Below, one piece after another: positions 14,518 to 22,061 of a stretch of 64,000 bases of DNA. The position numbers and the translations under genes were made by a program. The DNA comes from Strigops habroptila (lineage: Eukaryota; Chordata; Aves; Psittaciformes; Psittacidae): positions 46,400,744 through 46,464,743 of the forward strand of contig NC_044279.2 in the NCBI RefSeq assembly GCF_004027225.2, in the 5' to 3' direction. The notes under the pieces were generated by a model. That model was not told where the DNA came from. It worked only from the letters and a program-made list of their open reading frames with translations, and made no database searches. Position 1 is the stretch's first letter. Every line of letters begins with the position of its first letter.

Positions 14518-17500
14518 CTGTGTGTGAATATTCAACCACCACCACCCATCCAAAACATACATTTAACAGGAACTCTGCCAATCTCAGTGTAATAACGTTC
14601 AACATCCCAATACAAACACATTTAACAGTGATTTGCAAGATTTCCTACTTGGAGGAAAGCAATTATTAATTGAACCTCTGTTAAAGGAACCAATCTGGAA
14701 TACTAAGCACAGTGGATAAATTACAAGGAACTTTTAATAACTACCGTAAGTTCAAGTTCATGGCTGTTTTTATTATATGCTGTATGTACTTACACAGGTG
14801 GAAGAGAATTGAAAAGAGTCAGCATGCTAGCCAACATTTAATTATCCGTCTGAATTTTATTTTTTCAAAAGAAACTCCAAAGCCCTCCCACATTTATTCA
14901 GTGTTAAGTTTACATTCAATTTCTTTTCAGTCACCTAAAATCAGTAGTTTAAAATATATACAAGTGTTTCCCAAATTTAGAAAGTCTAACAGAACAGAAA
15001 ATCTTTCAGAGTTTCAGATTTTCCAGAAATCTGTACACATGAAAAACAACTGGATTGGAGTATTTCTGTAGAATTGCTGCAGCTCAGTCCAGAACTAGTG
15101 GAACTTGAAATGTTAAGGTCAAGAGGCAGATTCACTTAGAATTATTGCTTAAATAGATAAGGAACACTTTGAACGTCAGTTGTTACATGAAGGTAGTTCT
15201 TCATATGAAATGTATTTTTTGCCAAGTGCTAAAAAAGTTAATTGTATAAATGTTGCATAGTCTATATTCACACCATTTAATTACTTTCATCTGAGGAAAC
15301 ATGCACTGCACATACAACTTATTCTCTACTGTGTAGGAGAACCCAGGCCTTTTTCCTGTCATTTCTACTGAATGTAACAGTCTACAGCAAGCTTTTCACA
15401 AAAGCACACAGTTTATGTGATTTATTGCTCCCAGTACATAATGACTGGCTGCCTTTTAAAAATTGATAAATGTTCATAACTTGTAGGTCCACAAAAGAAT
15501 TCCTTGCTGCAGAGTGGAATGGAATTTTTCAGGAATGTCTCCCTTATATAGTAAAGAGATTCCCTTAAAAAAAAAAGAAAAAAAGAAAAAAAAGAATAAA
15601 ATCAAATTGCAAGTAACCTCCTAAAAATATAACCTCCTAAAAATAAGTTATCTACTTAAAACAGCTCATGCCACACAGTGGAGAGCATTTTTTATCAAGA
15701 TTCAATGCTACATCCCCACCTCCAAATTTTCTTCTTGTTCCACTTCTACCTTAGCCTGCTTCCACCCAAACCTCTCAACTCTTTAAAACCATCTGAATTT
15801 ACTCTCGTTTTATTATTTTTGGCAAATCTTAATTTATTCCACATCCCACTTCTCCCTTTTAATCCTTCTAACACTTGCAGCAAATGCACACCTACTACCT
15901 TCCTCAAGTATTCAGATTCTTATGCTTACTAGCTCAAATCCCTCCCTACCAGCCCCATGCCGAGAACTACCACACTATGGCTACTGAAAAACATTTATCA
16001 CTTCAGTGAAAGTAATCAAAAAAGCTGGAATGCCCAAAATCTGAAAATAAGTGTTCAACTTGAGTCACATAAAACTAAAACACAGAGATACTAACGTAAG
16101 ATTTTTTTCTCCAAGTACACAACGTATCTATTGCATCCACTGACTATGATCACACTCAAAACAGATTAGTGACACAATTCAAGAATCAATATTCTTCAAA
16201 AGTCAGCATAACATGATACAGAAAACATTCTAAAGTTGTTCTGTGAGCCACCTAACTAACAAATCTTGGTTTGCTCCAAGCTGCCTTTTGCCTTTTCAAC
16301 TCCCCTCATTTCAGGAACTCCAGCTTCGAACCTTACCCAAGGTCTCCCATGGTACTATTGTAACTAGAAAGAGGCGGCATATGCTGCGTTATTTCAAAAC
16401 TCTACCTAGGGCTGATGCCAAAATATATAACACAAAACAAAACAGCCCAAGTTTTCCTCTGTGTCTCCTTCGTCTACCCGCTAACAGACAAAAAAACCAG
16501 GATACATGGTATAGTCATAGAATGGTTTGGATTGGAAAGGACCTTGAAGACATCTAGTTCCAATCCCCCTGCCATGGGCAGGGACACCTTCCACTAGACC
16601 AGGTTGCTCAAAGCCCCGTCCAACCTTAGTCACATAAGCTATGTCTCCCTAGGATGTCAGGTTTAACATAGGAAAGCTTCCACAGAGGCAACATAAATGT
16701 TAAATATATAGCCAAGAAACAGCAGTAGCTAATGCAATTCTGTGCTTTCTTTTCTTCTCTGTTACTTTTCAACAGAATTCTTACTTGTAGCCATCCCTAC
16801 CTCTTCCCATTTGTAGTACCGCCAGCATGTCCTTGGTTCCACTGCTACCACACTTTTCTCTAAACACACAAGAGCTCCTGACTCACTCTCATGAGGTAAG
16901 TTTTCTAGGATAGGCACACAACTGCAAAGCAGTGCCAAAGCCCATCTACTAAAAAAGCCTTCCTTTTGTTCAATGTAATACAGCTAGCTGTCACCCTGAA
17001 ACCCCTAAGAGTATGTAAATTCCCAGAAAACCACAGAATACTACAGGGCTTAAGATACAACTTTCCACGCCAATGTTGATTCAATCACATGCTACTGTAG
17101 CATTACTGAGGGTGTTAGATACATACGTTATCATGTATCTGCAACATAGGTCAGTTAACTCCACCCCAAGAACCTTAACTTTTACTCCTGTAAGTAAAGA
17201 TTCTTTACTGTCATGTAACATTAAACCTAAAAGGTAATGTGTATAATTTTTTTTAAGGAAAAAAAAATGAAAATCCCTCCTCAGTTCACTCAAAAGCCTT
17301 TGTTTTACCATAATCAAGACAGACCAAAGTAAGAAAATAATGGATCAGAATTTTACAAAAATAAAAGGCATTAAATCTGTATTCAGTGATTGAGAAACTA
17401 AACCCCAGTATTTACTTATGCTTTCCATACAGTTCACCACAGAAAATACAGTTTCTGCACCACTACAAACACTTCTGAAGACATTCCAAGGTATACAGTC

Positions 17501-20112
17501 AAAACTGTATACCTTGGAATACAACCAAAATTGCGATCTGCTCACACACTTAAAAACCCTGGAGATTACAGTCCATTCAATTCGTACTCCCAGCAGTGAT
17601 TATTTCTCAAATTTCCAAATCTGATTTTTATCTGCAGCATTACAAGTTCTCATTTGCACATCAGCACGCCCCTCAGTCGTACGATAAGCAGTAAGGCACT
17701 TTCCAGAATGAGGATGATAAATAGTCCCATCTTCTTTGAAATGCCATATAATAATTTCTGGGACAGGAGATCCATCTTTTGGGCAGCTTCTCATACCTAT
17801 GAAGTCTTCGTGCTCAGGGACTTCAGCACATAGCTCAGTTACAGAGTTAAATCTAATCTCCTTATTTGATGTGTATTCAAAAAATTGATTGCCTCCCTGA
17901 CCATGACATCCGAAGAGAGAAAGGTGAGCCCCAGTAGGATTATGTTCTGGTAAGACATAATCGAGGCATTCTGAAGCTATTCCCGCACTGCGGATAGCAC
18001 CATGCCAGCCAGGGCGATCTTCTGGTACGTGCAACTCAGCAAATATGTTCTTTAAATACCAGTTAAAACTCTTGCATTTCAAACGCTCTCTTAGTGTCTT
18101 TCTTTCAGAAATATCCCCATAGTTTTCTTTTCTTGCTGAAGGATTTCTGTTGTAGAAGTGCTCTTTGTACTCATCCATCCACACCTCAGCAGCACGTGCC
18201 GTGTTCTGAAGGAAATTTGGCCTAGCATAGGGCGCACGCTTTGGAAACACATGACCTACATGGGAGCATGGATGAATTTCCAACATGCCTCCACACTGCC
18301 AAACCCTGAACGACAATTCTAAGTTCTCCCCTCCCCAAACATCCATTCCTGTATCATAGGTACCCAGGTACTCAAAATACTTCTTGCTGACAGCAAACAA
18401 GCCACCAGCCATAGTTGGGGATCTGATCGGGTCTGTTTCAGATTTGCGCCTGAGACGCTCATGTTTAGGCACCGAGTGCCACTGGAATGTCAGCCTCCAG
18501 TCAAACCCCCCAATCATGGGCTCTGCCGTCTGCATGTAGTATTCAAATGTTTTCCAGTCAATGGTGTCAATGACAGGACAAACAATAACTGTCTCGTTCT
18601 CAGCAATCCTCTCGAGCAGTGGTTCCAGCCAGCCGGAGACACATTCACAGTGACAGTCTAGAAATGTGAGGACATCACCAGTCGCAAAGGTAGCGCCAAT
18701 TAAGCGTGCACGAACCAATCCTTCTCGTTTGTTGGTTCTTATCAAACGGACTCTTTTCAGAGTGCTTATGTATTTTTCAAGTTCAGTCTTCAAATACACT
18801 TTATCACTCAAGTCATCCACCAGTATAATTTCTTTTAGAAGCACTGAAGGTGACGTTTCAAGAACACTATGTATCGTCCGCAGCAACGTTGACCAGGCTT
18901 CATTGTAAAAAGCGATTATAACAGATGTTGTGGGCATTTTTCTGTAGTTGTAAGACTTACTTTTACAGCCACTCAGCCGATTATCTTCAATGTGCCGGTG
19001 GAGAGAGATTTTATCACTCAAATAAATATTAATTGCATACTTCTCAATCAGATCTTCTTCCTGTTTCTTTTCCTCAGGACTCAGCTGCAGGCGAGAGGGC
19101 TTGCCCCATTCTCCTGGGGCATAAGGATCAGGAGGGGATTTGTCATAAACTGGACGAGCCAAATCCACAGCTTCTTCTGCTCTGTCAGAAAAGCGCCTCT
19201 CCCATTTCCCTTTGGTGATGCTCTCTCCGGTGAGAGAAGCACCGAAGGAAGACACCGACAGCTCGACCACAAAGTAAGCGATCATCAAGAAGCCGAGAAA
19301 CACGCAGCTTTTGCGGACCCACGTCCATCTTCTCGCCAGACGGATCCTCATGGTAGGCGATTAACAGCAGCTCCTAGCAGAGAGGAGCTCCGTGAACTAC
19401 CGCCGGCTCCCCGCCGCGCCCCCAGGACGGAGCGGGCGGCAGGCTCCCACAGCTCCGCGCTCGTCCCTCTTTTGCAGCCCGTCCCTCCGGTGCCGGGCCC
19501 AGAGCTTTCCCGGGGGACCGCGGCAGGAGCGGGGCAGCAACGGCGGCGGCACGAAGCAGCCCCCCGCCCCTGCGGCCTCGGCCCTCCCCTCACTTACTTC
19601 CTCCTCCTCCTCCTCCTCCTCTCTCGCCGCGGGACAAACCCCTCCTCCCGCCTTGTGGTTTGCTCTAAAAGTTGTCGCTTAAGGAAGGGGCAGAGACTCC
19701 TCGGCCCGCCCGGCCGGCGCAGGAGCCCGCCCCGCGTCCCCGCCCGGACCTGCGCCCGGGCTGGCAGGAGGAGGAAGGAGAGCGCGAACCGCTCCGCCCG
19801 GAAAGCTAAACGGCGCCCGGCCCCCTGCACTCACCCAGCCCCGCGGCGTCCGCGTTGAAGGCGACGCCCGTCACCGCCGCTCCGTGGCCTCGGAGAGGCC
19901 GGATCAAGACGGGGTCCTCCTGGGGAGAGGGCGCGCACCGTCAGCCTCCGGGAGGGGCACCCCCGCACCACCCCCTCGGGAGCCGTTAGCGTCCAGCACG
20001 CGGCGAGCTGGCCCTGCGCCCTCAGCGCTCCCACCGCCCGGGCGATGGGCGCCGGGCGACACCCGAGCGCCGCCCGCGACCGGCACCGAGCCCTTACCAG
20101 CGCGGAGGCCAT
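2808..20112 (-). CDS. POC1B: POC1B, centriolar WD40 protein (exons 1-9, C-terminus outside window)
   Basis: POC1B is a POC1-family centriole protein that helps keep centrioles stable and build cilia and basal bodies; human defects cause retinal cone disease (family knowledge). Nine exons (15, 85, 172, 180, 108, 116, 134, 69 and 153 coding nt) join in phase to 344 codons. The start MASAL|EDPVL matches the family. Seven WD40 blades are visible, with W-D-type strand ends reading LMVW, VRLW, IKIW, VKIW, VRLW, LKIL and VLLW. The segment [13 protein letters not shown] and the exon-7 stretch [11 protein letters not shown] are near-identical to mammalian POC1B as I recall it. The C-terminal linker and coiled coil, about 130 residues, are not in the window. 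GALNT4 sits in intron 2 on the same strand. The ATG at 20112 follows a CpG-island promoter. Confidence 0.95.
2961..6859 (-). other. POC1B: POC1B intron 8
   Basis: This 3.9-kb AT-rich intron lies between exons 8 and 9. Apart from a 28-nt poly(A) run near 6627 I see no recognisable repeat, RNA gene or further exon. Confidence 0.8.
6627..6654. repeat. poly(A) tract, 28 nt
   Basis: An uninterrupted run of 28 A on the plus strand in POC1B intron 8. On the transcript it is poly(U), about 200 nt downstream of the exon 8 donor. No retroelement body was recognised beside it. Confidence 0.95.
6860..6928 (-). CDS. POC1B: POC1B exon 8
   Basis: The 69-nt exon (phase 0 to 0) codes for [20 protein letters not shown] and then DAQ, in blade 7. 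The acceptor tctttcag is strong. The donor CAG|GTTCGT is weak, with a T instead of a purine at +3 and C at +4. Because the exon is a multiple of three, skipping would keep the frame but remove a blade strand. Confidence 0.92.
6929..7664 (-). other. POC1B: POC1B intron 7
   Basis: AT-rich intron of 736 nt. I see nothing beyond the splice signals. Confidence 0.8.
7665..7798 (-). CDS. POC1B: POC1B exon 7
   Basis: The 134-nt exon (phase 1 to 0) codes for blade 6, [20 protein letters not shown] and then [20 protein letters not shown]. The acceptor is aaattag and the donor GTATAT. Confidence 0.95.
7799..8143 (-). other. POC1B: POC1B intron 6
   Basis: Intron of 345 nt with no recognisable element. 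Confidence 0.8.
8144..8259 (-). CDS. POC1B: POC1B exon 6
   Basis: The 116-nt exon (phase 2 to 1) codes for blade 5, with [18 protein letters not shown] followed by [16 protein letters not shown]. The acceptor is tatttag and the donor GTAAAA. A (CA)n/(TA)n microsatellite starts about 70 nt upstream of its acceptor. Confidence 0.95.
8260..9195 (-). other. POC1B: POC1B intron 5
   Basis: Intron of 936 nt. It holds a compound microsatellite at 8331-8370 and a short GATA run near 8655-8668, and nothing else that I recognise. Confidence 0.8.
8331..8370. repeat. compound (CA)n(GA)n(TA)n microsatellite
   Basis: Ten CA units are followed by GAGAGA and then TA units. A G8 run and GTGTGT lie just to the left. 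It lies in POC1B intron 5 and is probably length-variable. Confidence 0.93.
9196..9303 (-). CDS. POC1B: POC1B exon 5
   Basis: The 108-nt exon (phase 2 to 2) codes for [20 protein letters not shown] and then [15 protein letters not shown], completing blade 4. The acceptor is gttccag and the donor GTAAGT. The frame carries no internal ATG. Confidence 0.93.
9304..10595 (-). other. POC1B: POC1B intron 4
   Basis: Intron of 1292 nt, AT-rich apart from a short G-rich patch near 9540-9590. No repeat family or exon was recognised. Confidence 0.8.
10596..10775 (-). CDS. POC1B: POC1B exon 4
   Basis: The 180-nt exon (phase 2 to 2) codes for blade 3, from [10 protein letters not shown] through DKSIKIWSV, and the start of blade 4 (HTRWVCCAK). 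The donor is GTAAGT. The acceptor is a pyrimidine/C-rich tract ending aaactag. Confidence 0.94.
10776..11525 (-). other. POC1B: POC1B intron 3
   Basis: Intron of 750 nt with no recognisable element beyond the splice sites. Confidence 0.8.
11526..11697 (-). CDS. POC1B: POC1B exon 3
   Basis: The 172-nt exon (phase 1 to 2) finishes blade 1 ([10 protein letters not shown]) and codes for blade 2, including the conserved stretch [16 protein letters not shown]. The acceptor is ttgccag and the donor GTGAGT. Confidence 0.95.
14476..14526. repeat. (TG)n microsatellite
   Basis: About 25 TG units with two TC interruptions, in POC1B intron 2. Long open frames on both strands across it are repeat artefacts. 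Confidence 0.95.
15614..15645. repeat. 16-bp perfect tandem duplication
   Basis: The unit taacctcctaaaaata occurs twice, exactly and back to back, just after an A-rich tract at 15568-15598. It looks like replication slippage in intron DNA. Confidence 0.9.
16514..16628 (-). mobile_element. CR1 LINE 3' tail fragment
   Basis: The plus strand reads catagaatggtttggattgg and then continues through the CR1 landmarks aaggaccttgaagacatc and ccctgccatgggcaggga. This is the reverse complement of the CR1 3' end with its ATTCTATG-type terminus, so the element points along the minus strand. It is 5'-truncated to about 115 bp. Confidence 0.88.
17483..17520 (-). other. perfect 17-bp inverted repeat (hairpin) in GALNT4 3'UTR
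   Basis: The left arm attccaaggtatacagt (17483-17499) and right arm actgtataccttggaat (17504-17520) are exact reverse complements around a 4-nt loop. On the transcript the hairpin lies 80-117 nt after the GALNT4 stop codon. Function is unknown: it may be a regulatory stem-loop, a protein-binding site or a chance palindrome. The pairing itself is certain. Confidence 0.9.
17600..19351 (-). CDS. GALNT4: GALNT4, polypeptide N-acetylgalactosaminyltransferase 4
   Basis: The enzyme transfers GalNAc from UDP-GalNAc to Ser/Thr, starting or extending mucin-type O-glycosylation in the Golgi; GalNAc-T4 prefers already glycosylated peptides (family knowledge). The 583-residue frame is complete and intronless, close to the 578 of human GALNT4. 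It has a short basic cytosolic tail (1-14), one signal-anchor helix (about 15-36) and a stem to about 135. The GT-A catalytic domain opens [20 protein letters not shown] (142-161) and carries the metal-binding DCH at 232-234 and the Gal/GalNAc-T motif [19 protein letters not shown] (337-355). The C-terminal ricin-type lectin domain, from about 445, has CLTAY and a QIW end. It is nested in POC1B intron 2 on the same strand, as in mammals. The nearest start, ATG at 19351, overlaps a TGA of the upstream frame (ATGA). Confidence 0.97.
   Translation of the reverse strand: MRIRLARRWTWVRKSCVFLGFLMIAYFVVELSVSSFGASLTGESITKGKWERRFSDRAEEAVDLARPVYDKSPPDPYAPGEWGKPSRLQLSPEEKKQEEDLIEKYAINIYLSDKISLHRHIEDNRLSGCKSKSYNYRKMPTTSVIIAFYNEAWSTLLRTIHSVLETSPSVLLKEIILVDDLSDKVYLKTELEKYISTLKRVRLIRTNKREGLVRARLIGATFATGDVLTFLDCHCECVSGWLEPLLERIAENETVIVCPVIDTIDWKTFEYYMQTAEPMIGGFDWRLTFQWHSVPKHERLRRKSETDPIRSPTMAGGLFAVSKKYFEYLGTYDTGMDVWGGENLELSFRVWQCGGMLEIHPCSHVGHVFPKRAPYARPNFLQNTARAAEVWMDEYKEHFYNRNPSARKENYGDISERKTLRERLKCKSFNWYLKNIFAELHVPEDRPGWHGAIRSAGIASECLDYVLPEHNPTGAHLSLFGCHGQGGNQFFEYTSNKEIRFNSVTELCAEVPEHEDFIGMRSCPKDGSPVPEIIIWHFKEDGTIYHPHSGKCLTAYRTTEGRADVQMRTCNAADKNQIWKFEK
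19373..19598 (-). other. GALNT4: GALNT4 5' leader intron candidate
   Basis: On the minus strand a consensus donor GAA|GTAAGTG ends a GC-rich leader at 19598. A pyrimidine-rich acceptor ctctctgctag ends at 19374, making an intron of about 224 nt. The exon after it begins 22 nt before the GALNT4 ATG. POC1B exon 2 could use the same acceptor to give a readthrough transcript, as reported at the human locus. Both splice choices are inferred from motifs only. Confidence 0.55.
19597..19622. repeat. (CTC)n trinucleotide repeat
   Basis: About eight CTC units on the plus strand, which read GAG/GGA repeats on the GALNT4 and POC1B transcript strand. The repeat ends exactly at the candidate GALNT4 leader donor. 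Confidence 0.9.
19835..19919 (-). CDS. POC1B: POC1B exon 2
   Basis: The 85-nt exon starts after a ccccag acceptor and ends at G|GTGAGTG, phase 0 to 1. It codes for [20 protein letters not shown] and then FNADAAGL, the first strand of blade 1 with its G-H dipeptide. It lies wholly in the CpG island and is very GC-rich. Intron 1 is only 178 nt. Confidence 0.92.
20098..20112 (-). CDS. POC1B: POC1B exon 1 coding part
   Basis: The exon codes for MASAL and ends in phase 0 at a CTG|GTAAGG donor. The ATG lies in a strong context (gcccATGG). An upstream in-frame TTG exists, but ATG is the likely start because MASA-EDPVL matches the POC1B N-terminus. Confidence 0.92.
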
Positions 20113-20348
20113 GGGCGGAGCGGGGCGCCGCGGCAGTGGCAGTGGCAGTGCCGGAGCGGCACGGCGGCCCGTCAAACGCCCCGCGCTCCAGGCGCGGCCG
20201 GCAGAGCCCCGAGTTCATCCGCCGCGCCAATGACGCGTCCCTCGGTCCGCCCATTCGCCGGGAGCCCCGCGCGGGGCGGGGCCGCCCATCGCAGGGTAGG
20301 TGCTCGGCTCCCTCTTAAAGGCGTAGGGCCGCGGCGCCCCCCGCGGGC

Positions 20349-20448
20349 ATGGCCGCCTGGGGTGTTGTCGCTGCCTGGCGGCAGGCGCTGAGCTTGAGGC
20401 TTCTTGCAGCTTAGCTGGAGGCAAACCTGAAGAAGCGAAACCTTGAAA
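20349..20448 (+). other. possible first exon of a divergent plus-strand transcript
   Basis: Just upstream of POC1B, a Kozak-like ATG (20349) opens a 21-codon frame, MAAWGVVAAWRQALSLRLLA plus A, closed by TAG at 20412-20414. A consensus donor GTAAGT follows at 20449. The frame closes before the donor, so a divergent non-coding RNA is likelier than a gene. A POC1B antisense RNA is annotated in human, but homology is not shown here. Confidence 0.3.
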
Positions 20449-20490
20449 GTAAGTGGAGATCTGGCCCGTGTTACCTCGATTTTGTGACTT

Positions 20491-20718
20491 AGAAGAAGTT
20501 TCACCTCAACATGAGGAAGAGCTTCTCTACGTTGAGGGTGACAGAGCACTGAACAGGCTGCCCAGGGGGGTTGTGGAGTCTCCCTCTTTGGAGACATTCA
20601 AAACCCGTCTGGACGTGTTCCTGTGTAACCTGGTCTGGGTAGCCCTGCCTTGGCAGGGCGGTTGGACTAGGTCATCTCGAGAGGTCCCTTCCAACTCTAA
20701 TGATGCTGTGATCCTGTG
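20491..20718 (+). mobile_element. CR1 LINE 3' fragment
   Basis: Typical CR1 3' sequence is visible: a variant of the HWNRL-type coding end (gaacaggctgcccagg), the tggagtctccctctttgga segment, then gaggtcccttccaactctaa and a degenerate ATGCTGTGATCCTGTGA terminus. It lies about 40 bp past the candidate divergent donor. Confidence 0.88.
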
Positions 20719-20719
20719 A

Positions 20720-21540
20720 AGTGGATGCAGGATAGCCCTGTTTAACACCTCGGACTGATTTTGTGTTAAACCACCTTGGGTAGTTTGGCCTCTTTGTCTT
20801 TTTTCCCAGTTGTTTCTTAGCCTGTTAATACTTTCTAGATTCAGTGTTCACATTTGTATCCTACAGAGTTGTCTTTAATCACTCCTTTAATGCTCTAGTG
20901 AAGTACAACTACCTGTTTAAAAAAAAAACCAACAACAAATAAAACCCCCAAGCCCAACACAGAAATGTTGGCACTAGTAGTGCTGTGAACGTTTATGCAG
21001 TTTCATGGTGCGCTAGATGAGGGAACCAGTCTTGCTGGAAAAATGCTGCTCCAATAGCAGTGCTAGTAAAAACAGTGTTGACATCAATTAGCAAAGGGGA
21101 GGGCTGTGATTGCAAAACTGCCATTCTCATATGCAACTGCTCGTGAAGAAGTAACTTATACTGCAATTAGCCTTTATTTTAATTTTATTTTAAATCCAGT
21201 CTGCATTTCACCGAGTTTCATCTGACATTAAACTCTTATATCTACAGAATCAGGTCAATAATTAGGCCAACCTGTAAGATTCATCACAGGACAGTTTCAA
21301 ATCAATTGTGTTTAACCAAATGCACGTTTACAATAATAATTTTAAAAGTGCTGAAAAAAGCAGGATTATCTTCACAAGAATATAAGACGATTTCCATGAA
21401 AATCTGCTAGCCATTCCTTACATTGGTGTTATGCAGGCTGAGTATTTGCCTTTACCGCTTCGTAACATAAGGGGTTTTTTTTAATAGGTGGTGGGGCAAG
21501 ACACATTTACTTCAACTTGGACCTAGCAAAAGCTTTATGT
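20720..21540. other. intergenic, no recognised feature
   Basis: AT-rich sequence between two CR1 fragments. It has a short A8 run and a T8 run, and no coding or RNA feature that I recognise. Confidence 0.6.
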
Positions 21541-22061
21541 CATTATTACTACATCCAGCTCTGAGGCCCCAAACACAAGAGGGATGTGGACCTTCTCAAG
21601 CGAGTCCAGAGGTGGGCCATGAAGATGATCTGAGGTTTGGAGCTGCTCTCCTATGGAGATAGGCTGAAAGAGTTGGGCTTGTTCAGCCTGGAGAAAAGAA
21701 GGTTCTGGGGAGACCTTGTAGCAGCCTTCCAGTGCCTAAAGGGGCCGACAGGAAATCTGGAGAGGGACTTTTTACAAGGGCATGTAGTGACAGGACAAGG
21801 GGGAATGGCTTTAAACTGAGAGGGTGGATTTAGATTAGATATTAGGAAGAAGTTCTTTACCATGAGGGTGGTGAGGCACTGGCACAGTTTGCCCAGAGAA
21901 GCTGTGGCTGCCCCATCCCTGGCAGTGTTCAAGGCCAGGCTGCACAGGGCTTGGAGCAACCTGGTCTAGTGGAAGGTGTCCCTGCCTCTGTTAGGAGGGT
22001 TGGAACTAGATGATCTTTAAGGTCCCTTCCAACCCAAACCATTCTATGATTCTGTGATTAT
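21541..22061 (+). mobile_element. CR1 LINE fragment, about 520 bp
   Basis: This is a plus-oriented CR1 copy covering the last part of ORF2 and the 3'UTR. Landmarks are the stretch coding for [19 protein letters not shown], the segment ttaggaagaagttctttacc, the gaggtgg-type DE-rich end and the terminal repeats ccattctatgattctgtgat. The frame is broken by stops and shifts. Confidence 0.93.

Larger units (their letters stand above)
11698..17482 (-). other. POC1B: POC1B intron 2, part downstream of GALNT4
   Basis: This 5.8-kb stretch holds the unplaced rest of the GALNT4 3'UTR, then plain intron. Recognised inside it are a (TG)n tract, a 16-bp tandem duplication and one CR1 tail. Several AATAAA-like hexamers on the minus strand (for example near 15808 and 15833) could end GALNT4, but I cannot choose one. 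Confidence 0.65.
19390..20370. promoter_or_regulatory. CpG island promoter of POC1B and GALNT4
   Basis: This roughly 1-kb block is strikingly rich in G, C and CpG compared with the AT-rich flanks. It covers POC1B exons 1 and 2 and the GALNT4 leader. Upstream of the POC1B ATG it carries a CCAAT box (20227-20231, plus orientation) overlapping a TGACGCGT half-site, and a GC box ggggcggggc (20273-20282). No TATA box was seen. The transcription start was not placed; it probably lies between 20113 and 20270. Confidence 0.85.

Noticed and set aside
14180..14669. Open frames on both strands with runs of Cys-Val or Thr-His
   Set aside because: They are produced by the (TG)n microsatellite, not by coding sequence.
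18992..19858. 288-codon plus-strand open frame
   Set aside because: It lies antisense to GALNT4 and across the GC-rich CpG island, where stops are rare. It has low-complexity Arg/Pro/Ser composition and no recognisable domain.
19904..20254. Minus-strand ATG at 20254 upstream of POC1B as an alternative start
   Set aside because: It is in a different frame from POC1B exon 1 and is probably promoter sequence. MASAL at 20112 matches the family start.
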